NCBI GenBank assembly: GCA_039566865.1
Contig: CM076955.1
Coordinates: 14,405,501 to 14,469,500 of the forward strand
DNA: 64,000 nt
Direction of reading: 5' to 3'
From: Aurelia coerulea
Lineage: Eukaryota > Cnidaria > Scyphozoa > Semaeostomeae > Ulmaridae
Under the pieces are notes generated by a model, which had not been told where the DNA came from, did not search any database, and saw only the letters and a list, made by a program, of their open reading frames with translations. This document shows positions 10,824-21,351 of this stretch, piece by piece. The position numbers and the translations under genes were made by a program. Numbering within the stretch: position 1 is the first letter of the stretch; the number at the start of each line of letters is the position of its first letter.

Positions 10824-11528
10824 TTACTCAAGTTTGTTTACAGAATTCACTTTCTTGCATGAATTGAGAGAGTAGCCAGTCATAAAGAACCCAAGACCAA
10901 GTAAATAAACACTCCCAAGAAATGCTGTTCTTGCAGGCCAACTGAGGACTTTCAAAACAGGATAAACCCATATATTAGCATGGTATGCAATCCACATAAT
11001 CCATGACAAATAGCCAACACAAAACACAGTGAAAAATAAGGATCCTCTTTTCCTGGTTGGATAATACTCATGCCTGACTAGTAGCAATTCTGCTATCGCT
11101 AGCAAGACTGGAGCAGTGTGGGCGCAGTGGTTGTAGAGGCCATGTACAGGTATAATGTGTCGAAGATGTCTTGGTAACATGAGCTCAGAATTGACTATCA
11201 TGACACCCCAGAATGCTAACGTGACAATTGAACTCACTGGAAATAAAATTGATCCAAATATTGAATCACGTAACTTCACCATTGCCGTCTTGGGACAATC
11301 TTGTTCCGGGTTCTTCCGACTTAGGCCAGTTGTTGGTAAACAATCGACAACGAACGCATATCCGTAATAACTGACTGACATCAAGAGATTGATAAACGTC
11401 AAGAACTTGAATCTTCCTCCATAACTATTAGTGATGCCTTCCAGGAAAATATTTGCAATGTTGTGGTAGACAGTGCTTGCAAATACCAGAAAGAACACCA
11501 GATGGACGAGAAATTCTTTGGTAGCCAT
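10824..11528 (-). CDS. AIG1/ADTRP-like membrane hydrolase, copy 2
   Basis: A complete intronless frame of 234 residues starts at an ATG in good context (AAGATGG). It has the same family signature as the gene at 6933-7676: SYGGRFKFLT at residues 35-44, AFWGVM near 105-110, LYNHCAHT at 131-138 and NIWVYP near 185-190. By family knowledge Thr44 and a histidine of the NHCAHT motif (probably His137) form the active site of a fatty-acid-ester hydrolase. Several hydrophobic spans fit a multi-pass membrane protein, with a short basic tail. The two genes are clearly diverged paralogues in tandem. A satellite-bearing mobile element begins only 22 bp upstream of the ATG. A pyrimidine-rich tract ending in TTTAG lies just before the start, so a spliced 5' leader is possible. 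Confidence 0.85.
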   Translation of the reverse strand: MATKEFLVHLVFFLVFASTVYHNIANIFLEGITNSYGGRFKFLTFINLLMSVSYYGYAFVVDCLPTTGLSRKNPEQDCPKTAMVKLRDSIFGSILFPVSSIVTLAFWGVMIVNSELMLPRHLRHIIPVHGLYNHCAHTAPVLLAIAELLLVRHEYYPTRKRGSLFFTVFCVGYLSWIMWIAYHANIWVYPVLKVLSWPARTAFLGSVYLLGLGFFMTGYSLNSCKKVNSVNKLE

Positions 11529-11550
11529 CTTACTTCTTCTAAATTTGGAG

Positions 11551-13593
11551 ACCGAAAAAAAGCTAGACGAATATTCGTCCAGACATGGGTTCGATATTCA
11601 GACATGGGTTCGATATTCCAGACGAAGATTCAAGAAAAGACGAATTTTATAGTAGAACTTAATAAATTTTCAAAATATAACATAAATGCCCGACAATTGC
11701 AACATATTTGTGATAAGAAACAGTTATTTTCTCCTTTCTATCGTTTACGGTTTTTCCGTAAAAACTCAATATGTGTCAGTACGTATCCACAAATGGCTAC
11801 TGAGAGACCTTCAACTTTGGTAAATATATTCATAAAACGAGATAATTTCACTTAATAACATAAATGCCCGACAATTGCAACATATTTGTGATAAGAAACA
11901 GTTATTTTCCCCTTTCTATCGTTTACCGTTTTTCCGTAAAAACTCAATATGTGTCAGTACGCATCCACAAATGGCTACTGAGAGACCTTCAACTTTGCTA
12001 AATATATTCATAAAACGAGATAATTTCACTTAATAACATAAATGCCCGACAATTGCAACATATTTGTGATAAGAAACAGTTATTTTCCCCTTTCTATCGT
12101 TTACCGTTTTTCCGTAAAAACTCAATATGTGTCAGTACGCATCCACAAATGGCTACTGAGAGACCTTCAACTTTGCTAAATATATTCATAAAACGAGATA
12201 ATTTCACTTAATAACATAAATGCCCGACAATTGCAACATATTTGTGATAAGAAACAGTTATTTTCTCCTTTCTATCGTTTACGGTTTTTCCGTAAAAACT
12301 CAATATGTGTCAGTACGTATCCACAAATGGCTACTGAGAGACCTTCAACTTTGGTAAATATATTCATAAAACGAGATAATTTCACTTAATAACATAAATG
12401 CCCGACAATTGCAACATATTTGTGATAAGAAACAGTTATTTTCTCCTTTCTATCGTTTACCGTTTTTCCGTAAAAACTCACTATGTGTCAGTACGCATCC
12501 ACAAATGGCTACTGAGAGACCTTCAACTTTGCTAAATATATTCATAAAACAAGATAATTTCACTTAATAACATAAATGCCCGACAATTGCAACATATTTG
12601 TGATAAGAAACAGTTATTTTCCCCTTTCTATCGTTTACCGTTTTTCCGTAAAAACTCAATATGTGTCGGTACGCATCCACAAATGGCTACTGAGAGACCT
12701 TCAACTTTGCTAAATATATTCATAAAACGAGATAATTTCACTTAATAACACAAATGCCCGACAATTGCAACATATTTGTGATAAGAAACAGTTATTTTCT
12801 CCTTTCTATCGTTTACGGTTTTTCCGTAAAAACTCAATATGTGTCAGTACGTATCCACAAATGGCTACTGAGAGACCTTCAACTTTGGTAAATATATTCA
12901 TAAAACGAGATAATTTCACTTAATAACATAAATTCCCGACAATTGCAACATATTTGTGATAAGAAACAGTTATTTTCCCCTTTCTATCGTTTACCGTTTT
13001 TCCGTAAAAACTCAATATGTGTCAGTACGCATCCACAAATGGCTACTGAGAGACCTTCAACTTTGGTAAATATATTCATAAAACGAGATAATTTCACTTA
13101 ATAACATAAATGCCCGACAATTGCAACATATTTGTGATAAGAAACAGTTATTTTCCCCTTTCTATCGTTTACCGTTTTTCCGTAAAAACTCAATATGTGT
13201 CAGTACGCATCCACAAATGGCTACTGAGAGACCTTCGACTTTGCTAAATATATTCATAAAACGAGATAATTTCACTTAATAACACAAATGAACACAAATT
13301 ATCTCGTTTTATGAATATATATAGCAAAGTTGAAGGTCTCTCAGTAGCCATTTGTGGATACGTACTGACACATATTGAGTTTTTACGGAAAAACGGTAAA
13401 CGATAGAAAGGAGAAAATAACTGTTTCTTATCACAAATATGTTGCAATTGTCGGGCATTTATGTTATATTTTGAGAATTTATTTAGTTCTACTATAAAAT
13501 TCGTCTTTTCTTGAATCTTCGTCTGGAATATCGAACCCATGTCTGAATATCGAACCCATGTCTGGACGAATATTCGTCTAGCTTTTTTTTGGT
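11551..13593. mobile_element. satellite-filled inverted-repeat element, copy 1
   Basis: Both ends read inward as ACC(A/G)AAAAAAAGC, then CTAGACGAATATTCGTC, then two tandem copies of CAGACATGGGTTCGATATTC. The inverted repeats are about 310 bp. Between them are nine tandem 178-bp units, starting at 11689 and at every 178 bp to 13113. No target duplication was recognised. Frames of about 80-130 residues across the termini are by-products of the repeat, because 178 is not a multiple of three and each is closed by CACTTAATAA. Confidence 0.85.
11689..13286. repeat. 178-bp satellite array, 9 units, higher-order triplets
   Basis: Units begin with CCCGACAATTGCAAC. Variant bases (CTCC/CCCC, ACGG/ACCG, GTATCC/GCATCC, GGTAAA/GCTAAA) define a type A and a type B with sub-variants. 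The order reads A-B-B, A-C-B, A-B'-B, which implies amplification of a 534-bp trimer. The array ends abruptly at an inversion near 13287. Confidence 0.85.
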
Positions 13594-13596
13594 CAA

Positions 13597-14420
13597 AGCC
13601 TCTCTATGTCAAATGAAAGCCCGTTTCAAGACGAGGTCGGCAATGCTTGTTTCATTGTCATAGAGCCAGTGGTTCCCAAATTATGACTTAACATGTACTT
13701 ATTTTGCAGAGCACTCAATTTAGTCATGTTTTGACCCCCTCAATCAGTCTCAAAATTTTTGAAATTGACATGAAAGGATGTCACCTAGATCAAAACTAAA
13801 AGTCACAAAAAGGTAGACTATTCTGGAGATACTCAACGAGCTTTGTGCCCCCCCCCCTAGTCTGGATAGGGTTAATGTTCAATTAACTTGTGTGTTTCCG
13901 AAAATGTCAGCAATGCTTAGGGATTGGAGGGATTGAATGTTTTATGATTTGACATTATAACTCACTAATTGTTGACGCAGCAGCTCTGGTTTTGACCCAG
14001 GGACAATTTTGAAGTTTGCTGATTTTTGACTGTACAACCAGGCCCCAAAAATTCTGGAAAATGTATAGAAATTTAATCTAATGATTGTAGATTTGAATTA
14101 AAAATAAATGTTTTTAACCCTATCCATACTAGGGGGGGGGGCACAAAGTACCCCACAGTAAACTTTTCCGCACAGCTCGTCGAGTTTCTCTGAATAGTTT
14201 AGCTTTTTTGTCACTTTTAGTTTCTATCTATGAGATATCTTTTCATGTCAATTTCAAAAATTTTGACACTGATTCCGGGGGTCAACACATGACTTTAAAT
14301 TGAGTGCTCCGCAAAATAGATACCTTATAAGTCATAGCTTTAGAACCACTGGCTCTATGACAATGAGACAAACATTGTTGAACTCGTCTTGAAACAAGCT
14401 TTCATCTGATATATAGTTTA
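13597..14420. repeat. large imperfect palindrome with C/G-run shoulders
   Basis: Arms of about 290 nt (from 13597 and back from 14420) are complementary: TTTCAAGACGAG and CTCGTCTTGAAA; GAGCCAGTGGTT and AACCACTGGCTC; CCCCCCCCTAGTCTGGATAGGG and its diverged complement near 14110. The loop is about 240 nt. The left arm abuts the satellite element. A fragment of the shoulder recurs at 14920-14980. Probably a decayed MITE. Confidence 0.6.
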
Positions 14421-15284
14421 TTGATTTTTGATGACGTCATCAACAATTGGTTGTTGCGCATGTGTACTGACGAAAAACCATGTTATGCTTCGTTTTTAGA
14501 AAAATGAGTGACATTATATGATGCAGCAGGTCTTTTTATGTATATTTAGCATTTTTTGCTATTTTTAAAAGTAATTTATAATCAACTATAGACAAAAATC
14601 GCTATTTTTTTCGTACAAAATAAATAAAAATGTTGACATCAGCAAAAAAATTAGTGTTACAAAGCAAAAATTTCAATATAAGAATTACAAGGATATAATC
14701 CTTCTTTGTTTCGAAGATCACATCGATATATTTTATCAATTTGGAGATACAACGCGACAAAGTACATGTGGTTTTATACCAAAATTAGCAACATTTGCTG
14801 ACGTCAGCACTTAATCACGTGACATAAACAAAAACAAATCACATCATCTTGTTTGCCTTATCATGTTTGTTACTTGTGCCACGTTTCAAGTCTCTAGCAC
14901 TTATGATTCTGAGAAAAATGTGCCCCCCCCCCCTCTAGTCTCCCCAGAGTTTCAAAAGCCTAGTCTGGATAGGGTTACGGAATACGAAACTGTTTGCATT
15001 AGAATTTTTAAAATCTGTTGCGTTTTTTTGGGACACCCGGTAGATTTATGAAAAGAAACTTGCAACGCGAGAAATGTGTCTGTTGTCTTTTCATTGTCTC
15101 TATGCACACGTGCCACAGAAAAGTTTGAGTACAAATATGTTATTTTTCTTACCTTTTACTGTTTTATGATACTTCTAGAAGTCGTACGAAAATACTAAAT
15201 ATATTTCTGGAATGTACAAGGTCACTTCTTTATGCAGCAAGAATCTCGTTGAGATTTTCTGACACAAAAAACTTGCGATTGTGT
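14421..15284. other. non-coding, with an orphan transposon terminus
   Basis: No gene recognised. TTTTTTTGGGACACCCGGTA at 15025-15044 is a right-end copy of the ACCGGGTGTCCC family without a visible left partner. Confidence 0.45.
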
Positions 15285-15558
15285 CTCTTTAACGTTCTTT
15301 ACGATTTTCATGTTTCACAAGCAAGCAAGCCAGTTGAATTTTCCTTTTAGCCCGTTTTTCCTCTTTTTGATAAATTGTCCCATTCTCACCTTGAAAAGGA
15401 AGTCTCCCGGGAGGCCCTGGAATTCTATTTCCAAAAGAATTTGAACTCGTAATCCCATTGCGTTCTTTAGAAGTCAACGTTCTTTACGTTTTTCAAGTTT
15501 CGTGTTGAGGAGGAGTTGATGCTGCACGCAGGCTATGGAATTCTAGCTCCAAAAGAAT
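15285..15558 (+). repeat. dispersed repeat, copy interrupted by a transposon
   Basis: Carries AACGTTCTTTACG, TTTCAAGTTTCG, AAGCAAGCAAGCCAGTT and TTTAGCCCGTTTTT blocks plus a CCAAAAGAATTTGAACTCGTAATC block. The same blocks recur at 18382-18620 and in reverse at 26760-26945, so this is a genome-dispersed family of unknown type. Confidence 0.6.
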
Positions 15559-15560
15559 TA

Positions 15561-18379
15561 GGGTAAGGTGGGGTAAATTGAACTACTCAGAACATTCGCG
15601 CTTCTCTCCAAAAGTAAACATGCAATGATAAAACATGATTTATGCCCAATGCTTTGTTATATGTGCTCACAGAAAATAAAAACATTTTTGCAAAATAGTT
15701 CTTGTTGTTGTTGCAAAAAATCCCTTTACCCGAGGCAGTAAAAACAACCTCGGGAAATTATGGTTGTTAGGTTTGGGCTCCTATCTTTGGTCATAATTTT
15801 TGACCCCAAGACGAAATTCATTTCTATAATTGTTTTGATCGATTTGAAGCACATACCATTTGTTTACTTTTTCCAAAAGGAAAGGGCCAAGAAAGACTTT
15901 TTTTTCAGACAACATAATGTGTTGCTGCTAAAGCGCATGCGCGTAGCAGAATTTAGACGGGTTGATTGAAATTCCTGTGTCGATCTCCACGTATGGATGC
16001 AAAAACAAACAACAACAACAACAGAATTTGTGGCATCGTGCTTGCTATGATGACTGCCCACCACTTCGATTTTGGATGCAAGAAGTTGGCTCACGTTCAT
16101 TGCGAGAAAAAGAAGGGGATTTTCACTGACTCTGGTACGTATCAAACATTTTTAAAATCTCATTTTATAGTAAATATGGGAGGATTTCTTTTTATCCTCT
16201 CTGCTGTGTCGTGCAGCGGATAGGTTCCAGAAGTGGTAGGAAGATTTCACCAACGAAGGCCTAAGCGTTTCTTACGCTTTCACAAGTAAACAGCAATGAC
16301 CTGCCCTTTGTGGCAACAAATAAAACGTTTAAACCCATTGTGGTATTGGCAGTTGTAGCAACAAAAGCAAATATATTAGGTAACTTTCCCATTGTGGAAA
16401 GAAAAGTGAATTACCCATTGTGGTTAAAAACAGTGAATTGCATATATTGTGGCAACAAAAGCTACTACTTCAAAACCATTCAAAACCAACTGAAACAAAC
16501 AGCAAATTAAGCGAATCTGGTCATTCAGTATGCTCAATTACTTTTGGAAACATTTGTCAAGTCTCTTTCTTTAGTAATACACAAGATGATACAGCACTCG
16601 AACATTTTTCACAGATAACAATCATGCAGTTTTCTTATTAGATGGGTACTTGGTATCTATTATTCACAATCCTAACTCAGGGTTTATGCATTTGATTAGA
16701 AAAGGTAAGAATTCATCTTTTAGTCGAGTATTGTTGCACTTTATAGAACAGTAGTTTTCTTTTTGCTTTGAAAACTGCAAATATTTGGTGCATAAATGTG
16801 CCATGGAGGATTGTTTCAGAACAGAGGAGATAATTTCCCATTGCATAAAAAATCACAAGGGAGGATTGCAAAAAAAGATAATTGAAAAGATCTTTCAACC
16901 ATGATTCTTTGCACCTGAAAAAATTTTGATTGGCTTCTTGATTAATTTTTCCCCTCCTTTAGCCCAAATTCTTTTGTCAGTATATTTCTGTTATCTACTC
17001 AGGTACTTAAATCAGCCTTTTCAACCACCATACCACCATGTGCCATCTTTTTATTGGTGGTCATATTTGTGGACTGTAAAATGGTGACAATGAAAAGGCT
17101 ACAAGTGGTGTATTCACAAACCATGCTCATTGCAAAGGCCCCTTTAATGTTGCCATATGACCATGCACATATATATCTCATACACAAAAGCTTAATATCT
17201 CATTTACATTTTGTTGCAGAAATGAAAGGTAACTTATTAATTTGTGACAGCCCATGTAAAGATTAACACAGCATTGGATCACTATCTGCGTATTAACTGT
17301 TCATATTCCTGTAACTGTTTGCACAGCATTGGATCAGTATTTGCTTCTTTAACCATTGACACTCGAAGACCAAGGCAGCATAAGATAACTGCTGGATGCA
17401 CATTCTTACACAGACCAAAAAGCATTGGATCAGCATTGCTTGTGACCATTCTTCACACCTTGTGATGTGACTTTTTAACTTGGATACAAACTGTTACCAG
17501 ATGAACTTTTGAAGAATTGTTATGGCCAACCGTTGTGTATCATATACCCACAAGACTTGTTTTCATTTGAGGCATCATACAAAACCTGTTATTTGACACA
17601 GAATTGAAAAGGGAACACTTTGTGTATTGCCATCATGTATCAAGTTGTTTGAATATTATTGAAGAGGCTGATTAATGCAGATGGAAGCAGATAATTGACA
17701 TTCTGAGCTAATTACAAAGAAATGATGAAAGCTACTGTATTACTTCTAAAACATCAAAACTATTTTTGCTTCAAAATACCAGTGTTGATCTATGGCCAAA
17801 TGAGAAAATCATATACTATTTGAGGTACCACCTGGGGAAAAGAAAGCCTTGCAGTCCAAGAAAGTACAAAATGAACTGACAATGATTAACTGAGTCTTAA
17901 AATTGCAATTGAAGACATGAATTGAGATTAATATCACATTGAGTTTTAATGAGTATTGTAGTCGTGTAATGCAGTCTTGAAATTTACAAACAGCTCTCGT
18001 AGTTCTTTAATTGTTTTACCTCAAAAAGCTGCAATTTAACTTGGTTTCAAGCACAGTCATGCTCCGAAATATCCACTGTGACATTTATTTTTTTGACAAT
18101 CTGCGGAATGTTATTATGAGTAATACTATGAGCAGCACTTACTTAACTACGTTAACAGCTAGTTATAGTTCACTGGCCTGGGGTAAAACTAGGCAAAGCG
18201 GTCGCCAAAGAAAGCTCTGTTGTGAGACAATGGAAAGAGATTTAAAAAATATTTTTGCTGGATAAACTGACCCAAAGACATAATGTCAAAACAACATTCA
18301 AAAGTTTGCCCTCAGCTACAATCTCTTTAGGATATCCTTGAAAAACCTCCAAAATAGTTCACTTTACCCCGTCTTACCC
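15561..18379. mobile_element. 2.8-kb TA-flanked transposon with GGGTAAG ends
   Basis: The left end GGGTAAGGTGGGGTAAATTG and the inverted right end GGGTAAGACGGGGTAAAGTG (each continuing with AAC) form about 23-bp terminal repeats. TA lies directly outside both. The flanks rejoin into the dispersed repeat CCAAAAGAAT-TA-GAGCTCATAATCC, confirming a precise insertion. TA duplication points to a Tc1/mariner-type or other TA-targeting superfamily. No transposase motif was found. The interior has a CAA microsatellite at 16003-16022 and scattered CCATTGTGG and AGCATTGGATCA repeats. Confidence 0.75.
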
Positions 18380-18381
18380 TA

Positions 18382-18770
18382 GAGCTCATAATCCCCTTAC
18401 GTTCTTTAGAAGTCAACGTTCTTTATGTTTTTCAAGTTTCGTAAACAAGCTAGCCAGTTCAATTTTCTTTTCCAAAAGAATTTAAGCTCGTAATCCCCTT
18501 ACGTTCTTAAAAGTCAACGTTCTTTACGTTTTTCAAGTTTTGTAAGCAAGCAAGCCAGTTCAATTTTCCCTTTAGCCCGTTTTTTCCCCTTTTTTCATAT
18601 TGTGCCATTCTCTTAAATTGGCACGAAATGGAAACATAACCACATGGTGCCACTGTGGGTTTCTTGCTTCAAAACCTATAAAAGCTGTTGGCAATTTAAA
18701 ATTCTCAAACTGCTCAGATCTTCCAAGGAACAGAGAAGCACAGAACTGAATTACAAGCAAAACTCGGGTA
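18382..18770 (+). repeat. dispersed repeat, second part with internal duplication
   Basis: Two successive copies of the ACGTTCTTTA, GTTTTTCAAGTTT, AAGC-AGCCAGTTC blocks (from about 18410 and 18500), then TTTAGCCCGTTTTTTCCCC and ATTGTGCCATTCTC. It matches the segment left of the 2.8-kb insertion. Confidence 0.6.
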
Positions 18771-20000
18771 ACTATACAAGACTTTCTACGTTTGCAGACA
18801 GCTTTACTGGCATTTATATGTAGTATTTCTTTTACTAAGGTATACTGTGTGAGGTAAAACCGGCAACAAGTAAGGTAACAAGTATAATACTAATGGATGA
18901 GTCAGAAAGATGTATACACTCTTTGAAAAATCATATTACCAAAGAAAATACCGCTTTGAAAAATTACAACTCAATTGCCTAACTGCAAGATCGACGTAGC
19001 GTTTGGACAAATTTTCGAAAATTTGCAATGCATTTTCTTGATCTCAAATGAAGAACTCCCGTAAACTAGCTTCCGCGGGCCAAGGTCAAAAACTGTAATA
19101 GAAGTGAATAGCTTAATTTGGTCCATCTTTCAACGATTGTAATGGTCAAATAATCTTTTCTAGTTCAGAAATTGTTGAAATGTACTTGTGCTTGCCTATC
19201 AATGCTGACCATCAAAAAGTACAAATCTCAATGATAGTAAACAGGCCATTTTAGCTGTTTTTGAACATATCTAGACTTATAACTTTAAGTTCAACTTTAC
19301 CTCCATAACTTTATAATTTTAACGTCAACAATAAGCAAACAAGGTGCTGGAATGGTGATAAATGCAACTGTAGGTTCAGCAAAGTATATGTAGCATATAG
19401 GTACATATAAATGTTAGTCACATTCTGAAGAGAACGTAAGTTAGAAAGGCCTTAGTGTAGGCTGATTTAAAGTCTTGTTTCTTTGCCTCCATCTTCTAAC
19501 TAATTTTTTGTAACACAGGTTGGGTTCAAAACAGGATAGACCTTCATGTTTCTATCCTGTATCTTGTAATTGCCATTTGTATTCATTTAGATAGAATTGC
19601 AAAATATGCACACAATTAGTTGGCCTTAATTAGCTGTTGTTTTTTCGCCTACTACATGAATAAATAAATGATTATGATGATGATTATTCACAGGTAGGTG
19701 TCCAATAATATGTATGAACATTCACAGGTAGGTGTCCCATAATACGTAAATAGATTTGGTTGAGCCAAGCGATGAATATGTAGCTTTTATGAATGGCTAT
19801 CAAAGCCTCACTAATCCCTGGCTTCAAGTGAAATTTCCTCTTGCTCTGGAGATGCAATGTTTCAACGGCTTGTTGAATTGCTAGTGTTATAGCCTAGCTA
19901 GCTACACATAGGATATTCACCAACAGCATTTCGAGAAATTGTGAGATTATAGTTAAAATGCAATTTTACACTCCACCAATACTTCCTTCAATAATTTTTT
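18771..20000. other. non-coding, no gene recognised
   Basis: No supported exon. A short direct duplication of CATTCACAGGTAGGTGTCC occurs near 19685 and 19720. A GATGAT microsatellite-like stretch lies near 19670-19685. Confidence 0.4.
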
Positions 20001-20119
20001 CATTTATCATTCTTTAAAGTTGGTTATTTACAATAGTTATCAGCATAATATATACATCAACTAATTAAAACCAACTACAACTAAAAGTAATTACATAATA
20101 TACAGTATAATACAATATC

Positions 20120-20470
20120 CTATTTACAACATAGTTTACAGCTGCAGTTTGCCCTCTTCCATGTTTTTATTTTCCTTTTAAAAGCTGCCACATTTTCACA
20201 TGTTTTAATATCGTCACTTAGTGCATTCCAAAGGATGCTGCCTCTGAAGGTTACAGAGTGTAGTCCAAAAGTGTGTGTTTTTATTTGAGGCAATTTTACC
20301 AAATTTTTGATCCTAAGGTTGTATTCAACTTGCTTAGTACTGAAAAAATCCCAAAGGTATGATGGATTCAACGAATTCAGAGTTTTGAATACTTCTAACA
20401 TTTGTTTTTGGAGATTTTTGACGTGGATTGTTGTATCTGCCTCTCTCTTTAGACACATATCAAACGATGC
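20120..20470 (-). pseudogene. LINE reverse-transcriptase C-terminal fragment
   Basis: A minus-strand frame of about 110 residues has the typical tail of a non-LTR retrotransposon ORF2: TLNSLNPSYLWDFFS, YNLRIKN, FGLHSVTFRGSILWNALSDD and AAFKRKIKTW. This region lies C-terminal to the polymerase motifs in CR1/Jockey-like elements. It lacks a native start and the rest of ORF2, as expected for a 5'-truncated insertion. Host sequence on either side (about 19930-20010 and 20637-20700) is similar, so a local duplication may pre-date it. Confidence 0.75.
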
Positions 20471-20717
20471 ATCATAATCCTTAACATTTTTGTAATAATG
20501 ATAATAACATTTTCGAAACTATCACGATTTTACATATTTTTCTTAACTCATCACGTTTTCCTGGCTAATCGTCGAGCATATCACAACATAGATCACAACT
20601 GCAGTAGAATATTCTGTTGGCAGTCAAAGTTTAATTGTGAAATTATAGTTAAAATGCAGTTTTACTCTGCACAAATACTTCCCTCAATAACATTTTCAAA
20701 ACTAACGTGATTTTACA

Positions 20718-21112
20718 TACACTCATTTTTTTTTATAAGAAACTAAGGTCCGGGGCTGGTAGGCAGTTTCTTAATCTTTTGGGCCATTTTGCTACCACAA
20801 GTTTCTTACGTGTTTCTTATATTTTTATTGCCGGAAGTTTAGAGTTGATTTTGTCTTGTCTAAAGGGTTCCCAAAATTACTTAGTACAATCTCAAAACGA
20901 GTAAATAACATGATTCGCACTCAAAAAAATGTCCAAATAGTTGCTTTAACTGTACAATGTCAACATATTTTTGAGTGTGATAGGAAAATTAAAACTGACA
21001 ATTGCAGAAGTTTCTTAGCTTTTTTCAATTCAGGTAGGGTTGTTTCTTAGCTTTCGAAAAATTGAGACTACCGTTTCTTATAAGCGGTTTCTTATAAGAA
21101 AAATGAGTGTAT
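20718..21112. mobile_element. palindromic element with TACACTCATTTTT ends
   Basis: The left end TACACTCATTTTT then TTATAAGAAAC and right end GTTTCTTATAAGAAAAATGA then GTGTA are inverted. The GTTTCTTA/TAAGAAAC phrase recurs in related segments at 40130-40430 and 46650-46790. Copies of the same host sequence (GTTGGCAGTCAAAGTTT) lie on both sides at about 20618 and 21180. Confidence 0.55.
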
Positions 21113-21302
21113 TTCATCTTAATCCTCGCGTTTTTCTGACTAACCGTCGAGCTAATCAAAACTACCGCAGAACATTCTGTTGGCAGTCAAAGTTTGATAT
21201 ATTGCATAAGAAGTTTAGGGTACGTACTGTTGTCTACTTATATTAAAATCATCTACTTTATAGATCAAAGCGTTGTAATTGGCTGTTGGTATGGGATTCA
21301 AT

Positions 21303-21351
21303 ATGAAGTTGATAGTATTGGTCATCCTTGGCTTTTCTTGTCTTCTAAATG
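21303..21351 (+). CDS. peptide precursor exon 1: signal peptide
   Basis: Sixteen codons plus one base, ending at AATG|GTAAGA, phase 1. Almost every residue after the first Lys is hydrophobic, so exon 1 corresponds to the signal peptide and cleavage probably falls at or just after the junction. Confidence 0.75.

Noticed and set aside
11463..11855. 130-codon open frame over the satellite element terminus (also 13244-13540 and 36728-36979)
   Set aside because: The frames are the same repeat sequence in different copies; the 178-bp unit shifts frame each period and ends in TAA, and no motif is present.
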